In this document: positions 46,765-58,233 of the stretch, in pieces
How positions within the stretch are numbered: the stretch's first letter is position 1
How the letters are laid out: each line of letters opens with the position of its first letter
Source: Actinomycetota bacterium
Lineage (GTDB): Bacteria > Actinomycetota > Acidimicrobiia > Acidimicrobiales > Ilumatobacteraceae
Direction: 5' to 3'
Length of the DNA stretch: 64,000 bases
Assembly: GCA_016870865.1 (NCBI GenBank)
Contig: VGAC01000006.1
Location: 57,589 to 121,588, forward strand
Position numbers and translations under genes: made by a program
Notes under the pieces: model-generated
The model's database searches: none
What the model saw: the letters and a program-made list of their open reading frames with translations, nothing else
Told to the model about the DNA's origin: nothing

Positions 46765-47958
46765 GTGTCGACGCGCGCCATCGATCGTGAACCGATCTAC
46801 CTCGATCACGCCGCCACGACCCCGATGCGGCCCGAGGCGATCGCGGCGATGCAGCCCTTCCTGGCCGATGTCTACGCCAATCCATCGGGGTCGCACCGTT
46901 TTGCGCGCGAGGCGCGTCGTGCGATCGACGAGTCCCGCGACGCCGTTGCCGCGGTAGTGGGTTGCAAGCCCGGGGAAGTGGTCTTCAACGGCGGCGGTAC
47001 CGAGGGCGACAACACCGCGATCTTCGGGGCGGTGCGAGGCATCCAGGCCGGCGGTGGCGCCGCGATGGCCGTCTGCAGCGCCGCCGAACACCACGCAGTG
47101 CTGCATTGCGTCGAACACCTGGCCGCGCACGGCACGGGGTTGGTCGTCGGCACAAAGGGCGACGGCTGCGTCGATGCACTCGAATTGGCCGACGTGTTGC
47201 GCCGCTTGTCGAGCGAAGGAACCGTTCCGGTCGTGTCCGTCATGGCGGTCAACAACGAAGTCGGCAGTATCACCCCGATCGACGAAGTGGCAGGCATCGT
47301 TCGTTCCACGGCACCCGAGGCCATCTTGCACACCGATGCGGTACAGGCGGCGTGTTGGCTCGACCTCGCACCGATCACGGCATGTGTCGACATCCTCTCG
47401 CTGTCGTCACACAAATTCGGCGGCCCCAAGGGGTGCGGCATCCTGTTCCAGCGCACGGGAGTCGACATCGAGCCGCTCATCTTCGGCGGTGGACAAGAGC
47501 GAGATCGCCGCAGCGGCACGCACAACGTCGCCGGCATAGTGGCAACCGCAGCCGCACTTGTCGCCACGGCCGAGGAGCGCGCAAACCAAACCGAGCGCAT
47601 CGCCGCGCTGCGTGATGAACTTGTCGCGGGTCTCGTGGCGATCGGCGGCGTCAGGGTCACAATCCCCGTCCAGGGTTCGGTGCCCGGCATCGTCCATCTG
47701 TGCATCGAGGGGATCGAGAACGAAGCACTTTTGTTCCTCCTCGACGAGGCCGGTCTGTGTGCCTCGGCCGCGTCGGCCTGCGCCAGTGGCGCGATGGAGC
47801 CGTCACACGTGCTCGCGGCGATGGGTGTCCCGCGCGACCTGGCCCGCGGTGCATTGCGCCTCAGCCTCGGTCACACCACCAGGCACAGCGACGTCACTTC
47901 TGCAATCGGCATCATCGGTGCGGCCGTCGACCGACTGCGCGCCCACACCCGCTCCTGA
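46765..47958 (+). CDS. iscS: Cysteine desulfurase, IscS/NifS family
   Basis: PLP enzyme taking sulfur from cysteine as a persulfide; 397 residues. Motifs: YLDHAATTPMRPEAI, NGGGTEGDNTAIFG, PLP Lys in LSSHKFGGPKGCG (about residue 216) and the loop Cys in SAASACASGAME (about 338). The missing long insertion puts it in group I. mnmA starts 25 bp downstream, so a main job is to supply sulfur for tRNA 2-thiouridine; Fe-S assembly is the other likely use. Confidence 0.95.
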   Translation: MSTRAIDREPIYLDHAATTPMRPEAIAAMQPFLADVYANPSGSHRFAREARRAIDESRDAVAAVVGCKPGEVVFNGGGTEGDNTAIFGAVRGIQAGGGAAMAVCSAAEHHAVLHCVEHLAAHGTGLVVGTKGDGCVDALELADVLRRLSSEGTVPVVSVMAVNNEVGSITPIDEVAGIVRSTAPEAILHTDAVQAACWLDLAPITACVDILSLSSHKFGGPKGCGILFQRTGVDIEPLIFGGGQERDRRSGTHNVAGIVATAAALVATAEERANQTERIAALRDELVAGLVAIGGVRVTIPVQGSVPGIVHLCIEGIENEALLFLLDEAGLCASAASACASGAMEPSHVLAAMGVPRDLARGALRLSLGHTTRHSDVTSAIGIIGAAVDRLRAHTRS

Positions 47959-47970
47959 CGGTCGCCTCCC

Positions 47971-47976
47971 TAGACT
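47971..47976 (+). promoter_or_regulatory. -10 box TAGACT of mnmA (leaderless)
   Basis: TAGACT ends 7 nt before ATG 47984, allowing mnmA expression apart from the desulfurase gene. Confidence 0.5.
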
Positions 47977-49002
47977 CCACGCCATGAAAGTGCTCGTGGC
48001 GATGTCGGGTGGGGTCGACTCCTCGGTCGCCGCTGCCCTCATGCAGCGCGGGGGACATCACGTCGTCGGTGTGACGATGCGTCTGTGGGGCGGCGAAAGC
48101 GACACAGGCTGTTGTTCGGTTTCCGACGTCGACGATGCCCGCCGTGTCGCGCAACAACTCGACATCGACCATCTCGTCTTCAACTTTTCCGACGATTTCC
48201 ACGACAAGGTCGTCGACCCGTACGTTCATGCGCACGCCACGGGCGTCACACCCAACCCGTGCATCGAGTGCAACCGCAGTCTGAAGTTCTCGAGGCTCAC
48301 CGAGCGCGCCGATGCGCTCGGCTTCGACGCCGTGGTCACGGGCCACCACGCAAGGCTCGTTCGCAACGCCAAGGGTGAGATGCGTGTCCACCGCGGTGGC
48401 GACGCGGCAAAAGACCAGTCGTACGTCGTGCACATGTTGGCGGGCCGTGAACTCGAGCGCACTCTTTTTCCCGTCGGTCAAATGACCAAGGCCCAAGTCC
48501 GTGCCCTCGCTGCCGAGATGGGTTTGCGCACCGCAGCGAAACCCGACAGTCAAGACGTCTGCTTCATCCCCACGACGGGTGGCCGCGAGACCTTCCTCGG
48601 CAAGCGCATCGCGTTCCACCCGGGCCGAGTCGTCGACACCGAGGGTCACGACGTGGGCCGTGTCGATGCGGTTGAACTGGTCACGATCGGCCAGCGTCGT
48701 GGCATCGGCTTGTACAAGACGGAAGCCAAGCGTTTCGTCGTCGATGTCGACACCGCGTCACGCACCGTCATCGTCGGTACCGAGGCCGAACTTCAGCGCT
48801 CGGGGCTCGCCCTGCACTCGATGGTGTGGGCCGGCGGGGCGCCCGAGTCGGGGCGGTTCCGAGTGCAATGCAGCGCGCACGGTGCGTCGTTGCCGTGTGC
48901 AGTCGAGGTGATCGACGGTGCTCGCGTGCAGGTCACACTCGACCAACCGCACCGACGCATCGCGCCCGGCCAGAGCGCGGTGTTGTACGACGAATCCGAC
49001 GC

Positions 49003-52039
<3,037 letters not shown>

Positions 52040-52052
52040 GGGAGTGCTGGTC

Positions 52053-52571
52053 TTAGTCGACGCTGAACTCCCAACTGTATGACTTTGCCTTCTCGCGTGA
52101 CTCGGTGATCTTCCAGAAGAACACGCGCGCGCGGTGTTTGCCCTGTTCGAGACGTTCGATGGGTGCACCTTCTTGTGGCAGGAACGACAACGTGTAGTTG
52201 CCCGGGTCGTAGACGGCCGTCGGTGGAAGGTCGACTTGTTCACCGGGTCGGGGTTGTTTTCCGCTGCTTTGAAGTTCATCGAGTCGTGTCGTTGGAATCT
52301 CGATTTCATCCACGATCAGCACACCTTGGTATCCCTCGATGAAGTCGATGCGAATCTCCGACTGACGCAACACTTTTTCGTTGTTGGCGGGCGACATGTT
52401 CTCGATCTCGTCGGGAAGGTTCAGCGCATCGCGACCGGTAGTGGCGGCGTTGAGTCCGAGAATGATCATGACAAGGCCCACGGAAACACCGAAGCTGGCG
52501 AAAAGTGCGCCCCTGTTGATTTTTTTAGGCCCTTTCACACCTTCATTCTGACGGTTTGCGACGGAAAACAC
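52053..52571 (-). CDS. Single-pass membrane protein with Ig-like extracellular domain
   Basis: Protein of up to 172 residues. After a short basic N-terminus comes one membrane helix (GALFASFGVSVGLVMIILGL) and an outside beta domain: IENMSPANNEKVLRQSEIRI, IEIPTTRLDELQ, VYDPGNYTLSFLPQ, RARVFFWKITESREK. The pattern (structures before a stated outer helix, regularly spaced strands) resembles SbsA/CopC-type Ig domains. GTG 52571 is uncertain; GTG at about 52538, just before KGPKKINRG, is an alternative. Divergent from the PASTA gene, so a shared wall-related role is possible. Confidence 0.65.
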   Translation of the reverse strand: MFSVANRQNEGVKGPKKINRGALFASFGVSVGLVMIILGLNAATTGRDALNLPDEIENMSPANNEKVLRQSEIRIDFIEGYQGVLIVDEIEIPTTRLDELQSSGKQPRPGEQVDLPPTAVYDPGNYTLSFLPQEGAPIERLEQGKHRARVFFWKITESREKAKSYSWEFSVD

Positions 52572-52583
52572 CCATCCGGCGAC

Positions 52584-52589
52584 TAGTTT
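52584..52589 (+). promoter_or_regulatory. Possible -10 box TAGTTT of the PASTA pseudokinase gene
   Basis: TAGTTT ends 12 nt before ATG 52602, giving a leader of about 5 nt. Confidence 0.4.
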
Positions 52590-52601
52590 CTTTCTGCCCC
52601 T

Positions 52602-54593
52602 ATGGAAACGCAGCGCGACCTGATCGGCTACGTACTTGCCGGCCGCTACCGCATCACCTCGCGGATCGGACTAGGCGCGAGTGACGAGCCGCGAGGAATG
52701 TTCGACGCACTCGACATCCGCACCAACGTCGCAGTATGTGTTCGTCTCATGCCGCTGAGCGAACTTGTCGACCCGCTCTCGACGAATCGTCGCACGCCGA
52801 GCGACGCGCGTCGCGCGATCCAACATCACCTGCAACTGGCACTCTCGACGCACCATCCAACCCTCGCACCGATCTCCGACTGGGGTGACACCGATCTCTT
52901 TGGTGTGCGTTGCATCTACACGGTGCTCGGCCAGTTGCCGGGCGGCAGCCTGCGCGAAATGCTCGACCGCGGTCGCCGTCTCGCCCCGTCCCAGGCCCTC
53001 GTCGTCGGCCTCGACATCTGCCGCGCCCTCCACGCCATCCACGCCACGGGCTGGGTTCACGGCGACATCCGCCCCGCCACCATCGTGTTCGACGCCAATC
53101 GCCGCGCCCGGCTGGGTGGCCTCGACACCCTGACCCCGGAAAACATTGGAGGAGCCGACATCGAGCGGGCCCGGTATGCCGCCCCCGAGGTCGGCCAGGG
53201 CGCTGCTCCCAGCGCGGGGTCCGACGTCTACTCGCTGGCACTCATCCTCGTCGAGGCCGTCAAGGGGGAAGTGCCGTTCAACGCCGATTCGGTCACCGTC
53301 GCGCTCTCGAACCGCGTCGACAGGTTGTTGCCGGTCGATGCCGATCTCGGTGCGCTGGCCAGTGTGATGGAGCGCGCGGCGCGTCCCGATGTCGACAGTC
53401 GCTTCACTGCGCGCGAGTTCGGTGAGGCGCTCGTCGCGGTTGCAAAGCGGATGCCGCGTCCGACACCGATCGACGTCGTTGGTGTCGACGAACTACTCAC
53501 CCCCATGCCGCCGGCCAACGTCATCGACCATGGCGACGCGGGTGACCCGACGGGCGAAATCTCGCGTCCGACGCACACCGCGATCGAAAAGGACAAAGAC
53601 CTCGCGAGCGCTGCGATGGGCACACGACAAACCCAGATCGAGGACCCGACGGGTGAAATCGCCGCGGCACGCAGTTCCCGCCTGCGCGGCCGCAAGATCG
53701 TGGCAATCATCGCGGCGCTGGCCATCATCGGAGGCGCGATCGCCGGTTATTTCCTCCTCAAAAAGGAGAGCTTCCAGGTTCCGGTGCTCGTCGGCCTCAC
53801 GCAGGGCGAAGCCGAGAACCTGATCGTCAATTTCGACTGGACACTCGACGTGCGCGACGGCCGCAGCGATCTCGTCGAAACCGGTCAGATCATTTCCACC
53901 GACCCCTCCGATGGGCGCATGTTGCAGGAGGGGAAGACCCTCGTCATCGTCGTCTCGCAGGGCCGTACTTTCTCGACGCTCGAAGACTTCGGCGGCAAGA
54001 CCATCGAAGAGGCCACCCGCCGCATCGAGGAAATGGGTCTCATCGTCGTTGCAGCCAAAATCAACGACGAAAACAGCCCGGCCGGAACCGTCTTGAAGTG
54101 GGCCGTGGCCGAGCAGCCCGCGGCCTCGGTGGGAGACCAGGTCGTCAAGGGAACAACGATCACCCTCACCGTGTCCGACGGGCCCGCACCGCGTGTCGTG
54201 CCCGATCTGGTCGGTCTCGACCCGGCGGTGGCGGAAGCCGAAATCCTCAAACTCGGCCTCACCATCACGAAACTGGCCGACGACATCGGCGAAGCCGATG
54301 CGGGCAAGGTCGGGGGACAGGTACCCGCCGCGGGCGAGACCGTTCCGCGCGGCGGCAGCATCAGCTACTGGGTCTCGAAGGGCAAGGAACTCACCACCAT
54401 CCCCTACGTGCAGATGCAGTACAGGGCAACCGTCGAAAAGCGTCTGGCTGAGGCGGGCTTCGTGATCGGCAACGTCACGGGCAAGGCCGCAACGCACCGA
54501 TTGAAGAAGATGTTCATCGGGGGGGTCGAGGTCAAGAGCGGTGACGAGGTTTCGATGGGCGCAACCGTCGACCTCGAGTACTACGGCGCGTGA
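52602..54593 (+). CDS. PASTA-domain receptor with degenerate Ser/Thr kinase domain (pseudokinase)
   Basis: Membrane protein of 663 residues built like PknB: cytoplasmic kinase fold (about 10-285), linker, one membrane helix (IVAIIAALAIIGGAIAGYFLL, cut at 20) near 365-386, and four extracellular PASTA repeats (QVPVLVGLTQGEAEN, STLEDFGGKTIEEATR, VVPDLVGLDPAVAEAE, TIPYVQMQYRATVEK). Catalytic residues are lost: VAVK Lys is Cys46, HRD is HGD (153-155), the Asn after it is Thr160, and DFG is replaced by LGGLD (171-175). The fold-keeping APE and SDVYSL motifs remain. Probably binds peptidoglycan fragments and signals or scaffolds without phosphotransfer. Confidence 0.88.
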   Translation: METQRDLIGYVLAGRYRITSRIGLGASDEPRGMFDALDIRTNVAVCVRLMPLSELVDPLSTNRRTPSDARRAIQHHLQLALSTHHPTLAPISDWGDTDLFGVRCIYTVLGQLPGGSLREMLDRGRRLAPSQALVVGLDICRALHAIHATGWVHGDIRPATIVFDANRRARLGGLDTLTPENIGGADIERARYAAPEVGQGAAPSAGSDVYSLALILVEAVKGEVPFNADSVTVALSNRVDRLLPVDADLGALASVMERAARPDVDSRFTAREFGEALVAVAKRMPRPTPIDVVGVDELLTPMPPANVIDHGDAGDPTGEISRPTHTAIEKDKDLASAAMGTRQTQIEDPTGEIAAARSSRLRGRKIVAIIAALAIIGGAIAGYFLLKKESFQVPVLVGLTQGEAENLIVNFDWTLDVRDGRSDLVETGQIISTDPSDGRMLQEGKTLVIVVSQGRTFSTLEDFGGKTIEEATRRIEEMGLIVVAAKINDENSPAGTVLKWAVAEQPAASVGDQVVKGTTITLTVSDGPAPRVVPDLVGLDPAVAEAEILKLGLTITKLADDIGEADAGKVGGQVPAAGETVPRGGSISYWVSKGKELTTIPYVQMQYRATVEKRLAEAGFVIGNVTGKAATHRLKKMFIGGVEVKSGDEVSMGATVDLEYYGA

Positions 54594-54625
54594 GTCCCTC
54601 CCCGCGCATGAGCTGAGCTGCTGCA

Positions 54626-56071
54626 ATGCACGAACAGGGGCCCGGCGTCGACGAAGTTGGTGTACTCCCGTGGCAGACGGTGCGCAGAAGGCGGCTCGTC
54701 CGCACGGTTGCCAAGCGCATCGGCCTCAACCGCGCATGGGCGACCCTCATCGTGGTGCTCTCGGGACTGTTTGCCGTCAGCGCAACCATCACGGTGCTCG
54801 TCGTCTCGCTCGACACCATCGCGACCGACCTGAACACCGACACCTCCACCATCAACTGGGCGCTCACGGGCCCGATGCTGGCGTTCGGGGTGGTCGGGCC
54901 CGCGTTCGGTAAAGCGGGCGACCTCTGGGGCCACAAGCGACTCTTCTTGGCGGGACTCCTCGGCGCGTCGGTCTTTGCCGCACTCACCGCGGTCGCATGG
55001 AACGCGACGACGATGATTCTCTTCCGAACGCTGTCGGCAACCGCCGGTTCTGCCACCGGCCCGGCGGCGATGGCCTTCATCAATCGCATGTTCGAACCCG
55101 AAGAGCGCGTTGGTCCGCTCGGCTTCTGGAGCTTTACGACAGCGGGCGCACCGGTGCTGGGAGTCGTGGTCGGTGCACCGATAGTCGAGTCCATGGGTTG
55201 GCGTCTGATCTTCGTCGTGCAGGCACCACTCCTGACACTCGCATTGTTGGTCGCCTGGCGCTTGCTTCCCGAAACCGACCGCCAGGAAAACGTGAAGTTC
55301 GACCTGCGGGGGTCGGCAGTTCTCGGTGTCGGAGCCACTTCGTTGCTGCTCGCCATCAACCGCGGTCACTCGTGGGGCTGGACGAGCGGCCGCGTGCTGG
55401 CGCTCCTCATTGTCGGTGTCTGTGGGTTGTGGTTCTTCTTCCGGGTCGAAGCCACAGCCGAGGCACCACTGCTGCCGACGCGCTGGTTACGAACCCGTAA
55501 CGTCGTCTTCCCGACGCTGAGCCAGGCATTGATCAACTTCGCCTACATGGGCGGCTTCTTTGCAGTACCGCAGTTGTTGGAAAAGGGTCTCGACTACTCG
55601 ACGTCGCACATCGGCTGGCTGATCATCTCCCGGCCACTGGCATTTTCCGTGGTTGCCGCGGCTGCAAGCACCATCACCCTGCGCATCGGGGAACGCTCGA
55701 GTGGGGTCATCGGTGCGTCGGCAACGATCATCTCGATGTTCATCCTCAGTTCCGTCGGTGCTGGTTCGTCCGACCTCGTCATCGTCGCCGGACTCGTCCT
55801 CACGGGCGTCGGCCTGGGTGTCGCGGCTCCCGCCCTCACCGGTCTGCTTGCAAGTGCTGTAGATCCTGAAGACATCGGCACGGCGGCCGCCTTCCAGCAG
55901 TTGATGACCCAGCTGGGTGCGGTCACGGGCACCACCGTCATGACGATGGTGCACGAGTCGACACTCTCGCGCGGTGCAATTCAAAGTTACGGATATGCGC
56001 TGTGGGTCGGTGCATTTGCGGCCTTTCTTGGGTTGCTTGCCGCGCTGCGCGTCTCGCCACTTCGCAGATAG
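54626..56071 (+). CDS. MFS drug-efflux-type transporter, DHA2 (14-helix) family
   Basis: Carrier of 481 residues with about 14 helices. Marks: LDTIATDLNTDTSTINWALT (motif D1-like), GKAGDLWGHKRLFLAG (motif A), LSATAGSATGPAAMAFI and TTAGAPVLGVVVGAPIVESM (motif C). Such proteins expel hydrophobic drugs or lipids by proton antiport. A cytoplasmic N-terminus of about 45 basic residues precedes helix 1; the exact start (ATG 54626) is not well fixed. The TAG stop is part of the next gene's -10 box. Confidence 0.9.
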   Translation: MHEQGPGVDEVGVLPWQTVRRRRLVRTVAKRIGLNRAWATLIVVLSGLFAVSATITVLVVSLDTIATDLNTDTSTINWALTGPMLAFGVVGPAFGKAGDLWGHKRLFLAGLLGASVFAALTAVAWNATTMILFRTLSATAGSATGPAAMAFINRMFEPEERVGPLGFWSFTTAGAPVLGVVVGAPIVESMGWRLIFVVQAPLLTLALLVAWRLLPETDRQENVKFDLRGSAVLGVGATSLLLAINRGHSWGWTSGRVLALLIVGVCGLWFFFRVEATAEAPLLPTRWLRTRNVVFPTLSQALINFAYMGGFFAVPQLLEKGLDYSTSHIGWLIISRPLAFSVVAAAASTITLRIGERSSGVIGASATIISMFILSSVGAGSSDLVIVAGLVLTGVGLGVAAPALTGLLASAVDPEDIGTAAAFQQLMTQLGAVTGTTVMTMVHESTLSRGAIQSYGYALWVGAFAAFLGLLAALRVSPLRR

Positions 56072-56074
56072 CGT
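56069..56074 (+). promoter_or_regulatory. -10 box TAGCGT of the lipoprotein gene overlapping the MFS stop
   Basis: TAG (stop, 56069-56071) plus CGT, ending 8 nt before ATG 56083. Confidence 0.5.
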
Positions 56075-56082
56075 CCCGAGTG

Positions 56083-56556
56083 ATGAAATACAGGCTCACT
56101 TTTCTCACCCTCTGGATTGTTCTCTTGGCAGTACTGTCCGGCTGTTCGAAAGACGAGAAAGAACTTCGTCTGTCGGGGGGTGTCAGCAATTTCACGATCG
56201 ACCCCAAGTTCAAGGGCTTTTGTGCGGCCTATGACGAGCTCAACATTGCCTTGAACGACCTGACGGAGATTGGGACGTCCAAAGAAACGTTCGGGGTCGT
56301 TCTGGAAAAGAGCCGCACTCTGGTCGATATTGCGCCCGACGACATCTCTGATGCGGTTCTCAGCAACGATGCGATTCTCAACGCGATGAACCAGGCCTTC
56401 TCCGATCGTGGTTACGACAGGGAAAAGATCGACGCCGATGAGAGTCTGCGGCTCGAGGTCCAACAGCTCTACTCCCAGAAGGGCCTGCCTGAACTCACCA
56501 CGAAGTATGCCGACTATCTGGTGAAGAACTGCGGCGTCTCGGTCGAAGCCAGATGA
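56083..56556 (+). CDS. Putative lipoprotein of unknown function
   Basis: Protein of 157 residues. The signal peptide MKYRLTFLTLWIVLLAV ends in a lipobox LSGC, so Cys20 should be lipid-modified and the protein anchored outside the membrane. The mature part is mostly helical (FCAAYDELNIALNDLTEIG, LEKSRTLVDIAPDDISDAV) with two further cysteines (GFCAAY, KNCGVS) that could form a disulfide. Family not recognised. Base composition is slightly lower in GC than in its neighbours. Confidence 0.75.
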   Translation: MKYRLTFLTLWIVLLAVLSGCSKDEKELRLSGGVSNFTIDPKFKGFCAAYDELNIALNDLTEIGTSKETFGVVLEKSRTLVDIAPDDISDAVLSNDAILNAMNQAFSDRGYDREKIDADESLRLEVQQLYSQKGLPELTTKYADYLVKNCGVSVEAR

Positions 56557-56565
56557 CCGTCGCCG

Positions 56566-56976
56566 TCAATCGGCGGTGATGTTCTTGATCTCCTCGGCGA
56601 CGATCTTCGTGATGTCGGTTTGTGGAATTGCGGTCTGCATTCCCATCACCTTCATCATGTCGCCGACGACCTTGATTTTCCCCGTCATGAACGCCTGCAT
56701 TCCGGCCGCCTGATCCTGGTTGACAAAAAGAACTTTTGCGGTTGCATAGTCGGTGGTCACGGTTGCATCGGCATCGGCGAGTTCGCCGAGGTCCATCACC
56801 ATCTCGCCCGAGCTGGTGTCCATGAAGCTCTTCACCGTACCCTCACCGAAGGGCACGTCAGTGACCACCTGGTTGATCTTGATGCTGAAGGTGATCATCG
56901 GCGCCTCGTCCTTGTACTTCTCGCGAATCTCGCGCGCCGCGGCCATCCACTCTTCAGACAAAAACTGATGCGTCAT
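56566..56976 (-). CDS. SCP2 sterol-binding-domain protein
   Basis: Protein of 136 residues with the SCP-2 fold (WMAAAREIREKYKDEAP, MDLGELADADATVTTDYATA, MQAFMTGKIKVVGDMMKVMG); the last motif is highly typical. Binds hydrophobic ligands such as fatty acyl-CoA or sterol-like molecules. Its own -10 box is 6 nt from the start; convergent with the lipoprotein gene, 9 bp apart. Confidence 0.92.
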   Translation of the reverse strand: MTHQFLSEEWMAAAREIREKYKDEAPMITFSIKINQVVTDVPFGEGTVKSFMDTSSGEMVMDLGELADADATVTTDYATAKVLFVNQDQAAGMQAFMTGKIKVVGDMMKVMGMQTAIPQTDITKIVAEEIKNITAD

Positions 56977-56982
56977 ACGACC

Positions 56983-56988
56983 AACCTA
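56983..56988 (-). promoter_or_regulatory. -10 box TAGGTT of the SCP2 gene (leaderless)
   Basis: On the minus strand TAGGTT, 6 nt (ggtcgt), ATG 56976; located in the 19-bp gap behind menC. Confidence 0.6.
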
Positions 56989-56995
56989 TCCACAC

Positions 56996-58144
56996 TCAGG
57001 CATCCAGGGGGACGCCCGAGAGGCCGGGGCGTCGCACACCGGGCACGGCGACCAAACCGGCGTTGGCCGTCACCGGTTCGCTGAGGTCGTGCACCCAGTA
57101 ACGGTCGGACGCACCGATGTCCGATGCGAGGGTCACCGAGGGGTGTGACGCAAGGCGGACGTTCGCCCAACGGGCCACCCCGCTGTCGAACATGCCTCCG
57201 ATCCATGCACCTGCGCCGTGGTCCGCGAGTTTGTCCAACGCCTCGAGGCAGGCGAGATAACCGAACCTCGCGGGTTTGAGCGTCACATCGGTGCACTCGT
57301 GGTTTGCCAACGCGTCGAGAGCATCGGCGGCGCTGCGCACGCCCTCGTCGAGAGCCACGCGAATCGTGCCGGTGGAAACCAGCGCCTGGTGGGATGCGGT
57401 GTCGTGCGGTGCAAAGGGTTGCTCGACGATGTCGAGGCCGAGGTCGCCCAGGGATGCGACGTGCCTCACGTCGTCGTTGCCGTACGAACCGTTCGCGTCA
57501 CCCAGTAGCACAACATCACCAGCAACGACAGCACGCAGTTGCCGCACCAATTCGGTCGTGCGCAGACCCGGGCCAATCTTCAATTTGAGACGTGAATACC
57601 CGGCGCTGACTGCCTCGAGGGCGTGGCGCACGACCAGGTCGATCATGCTCGACGCATCGGCGGTGTTCGACGCAACGTTGCCCAAGGTCGCGCCGGCTGC
57701 GGCCGCGCGCTTTGGTGTCGTTCCGAACAATGATTCGAAGGCGGTTCGGGCCGCGCGTAACTGGGCGTCGAGAACCGCAGTTTCGAGCGCCGCAACGGCC
57801 ATCGGATGACGCGAGCAGGCATCGGAGTCGATCGCGTTGACGAGCGAGCGAACCATCGTCGCGGTCAACGAGGACCGCCCAGCGAGGGCCGCTGGCGAGA
57901 CGTCAGCGAGAAATGCCGCGGCGGCGTCGGCGGTTTCTCCGGTGTAGGAGGCGTCGTCGGGTGCGCCGCATTCGCCCCAGCCCCGCGATTCTCCGGTCCC
58001 CACCTCGACAACGAGAATGCGTCGCGACCTGTGCTCTCCGTGGCTCGCGACGACGGGCTGCACCAGGTCGAGTTCGCGACGGTGCAAACGGACGAATCCC
58101 GTTGTGTCGCCGATCTCGACCGGCGGCAGGGTGCTTAGTTTCAC
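56996..58144 (-). CDS. menC: o-Succinylbenzoate synthase
   Basis: Enolase-superfamily enzyme of menaquinone synthesis; about 382 residues. The catalytic KxK is in SRLKLKIGPG, metal ligands are Asp in LGDANGSYG, Glu in DIVEQPFAP and Asp in VALDEGVRS, and the second Lys is in TLKPARFGY. N-acylamino-acid racemase is a side activity of this group. A TAGCGT box touches the ATG at 58150, but GTG 58144 lies 6 nt beyond it, as in the other leaderless genes, so I start there. Confidence 0.88.
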   Translation of the reverse strand: MKLSTLPPVEIGDTTGFVRLHRRELDLVQPVVASHGEHRSRRILVVEVGTGESRGWGECGAPDDASYTGETADAAAAFLADVSPAALAGRSSLTATMVRSLVNAIDSDACSRHPMAVAALETAVLDAQLRAARTAFESLFGTTPKRAAAAGATLGNVASNTADASSMIDLVVRHALEAVSAGYSRLKLKIGPGLRTTELVRQLRAVVAGDVVLLGDANGSYGNDDVRHVASLGDLGLDIVEQPFAPHDTASHQALVSTGTIRVALDEGVRSAADALDALANHECTDVTLKPARFGYLACLEALDKLADHGAGAWIGGMFDSGVARWANVRLASHPSVTLASDIGASDRYWVHDLSEPVTANAGLVAVPGVRRPGLSGVPLDA

Positions 58145-58150
58145 GGTCAT

Positions 58151-58156
58151 ACGCTA
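58151..58156 (-). promoter_or_regulatory. -10 box TAGCGT of menC
   Basis: On the minus strand TAGCGT is followed by atgacc and GTG; the ATG is too close to be inside the transcript. Confidence 0.5.
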
Positions 58157-58233
58157 CGGCCACACCTCTGGTGTCTTTACATTCCGCAAAGGATTGTGGC
58201 GCGAGCCGTCCCCGAAGGCAGACTTGGGACGCT

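Noticed and set aside
52155..52172. Further copies of the palindromic repeat (TGCACCTT at about 52159 and 62657)
   Set aside because: Only 8 bp match, inside coding or promoter sequence, without second arm or flanking GGCGCGCC.
56996..58150. menC gene as muconate cycloisomerase or dipeptide epimerase
   Set aside because: KxK, Asp-Glu-Asp and LKPARFG pattern fits o-succinylbenzoate synthase/N-acylamino-acid racemase better, although the subgroup cannot be proved by eye.
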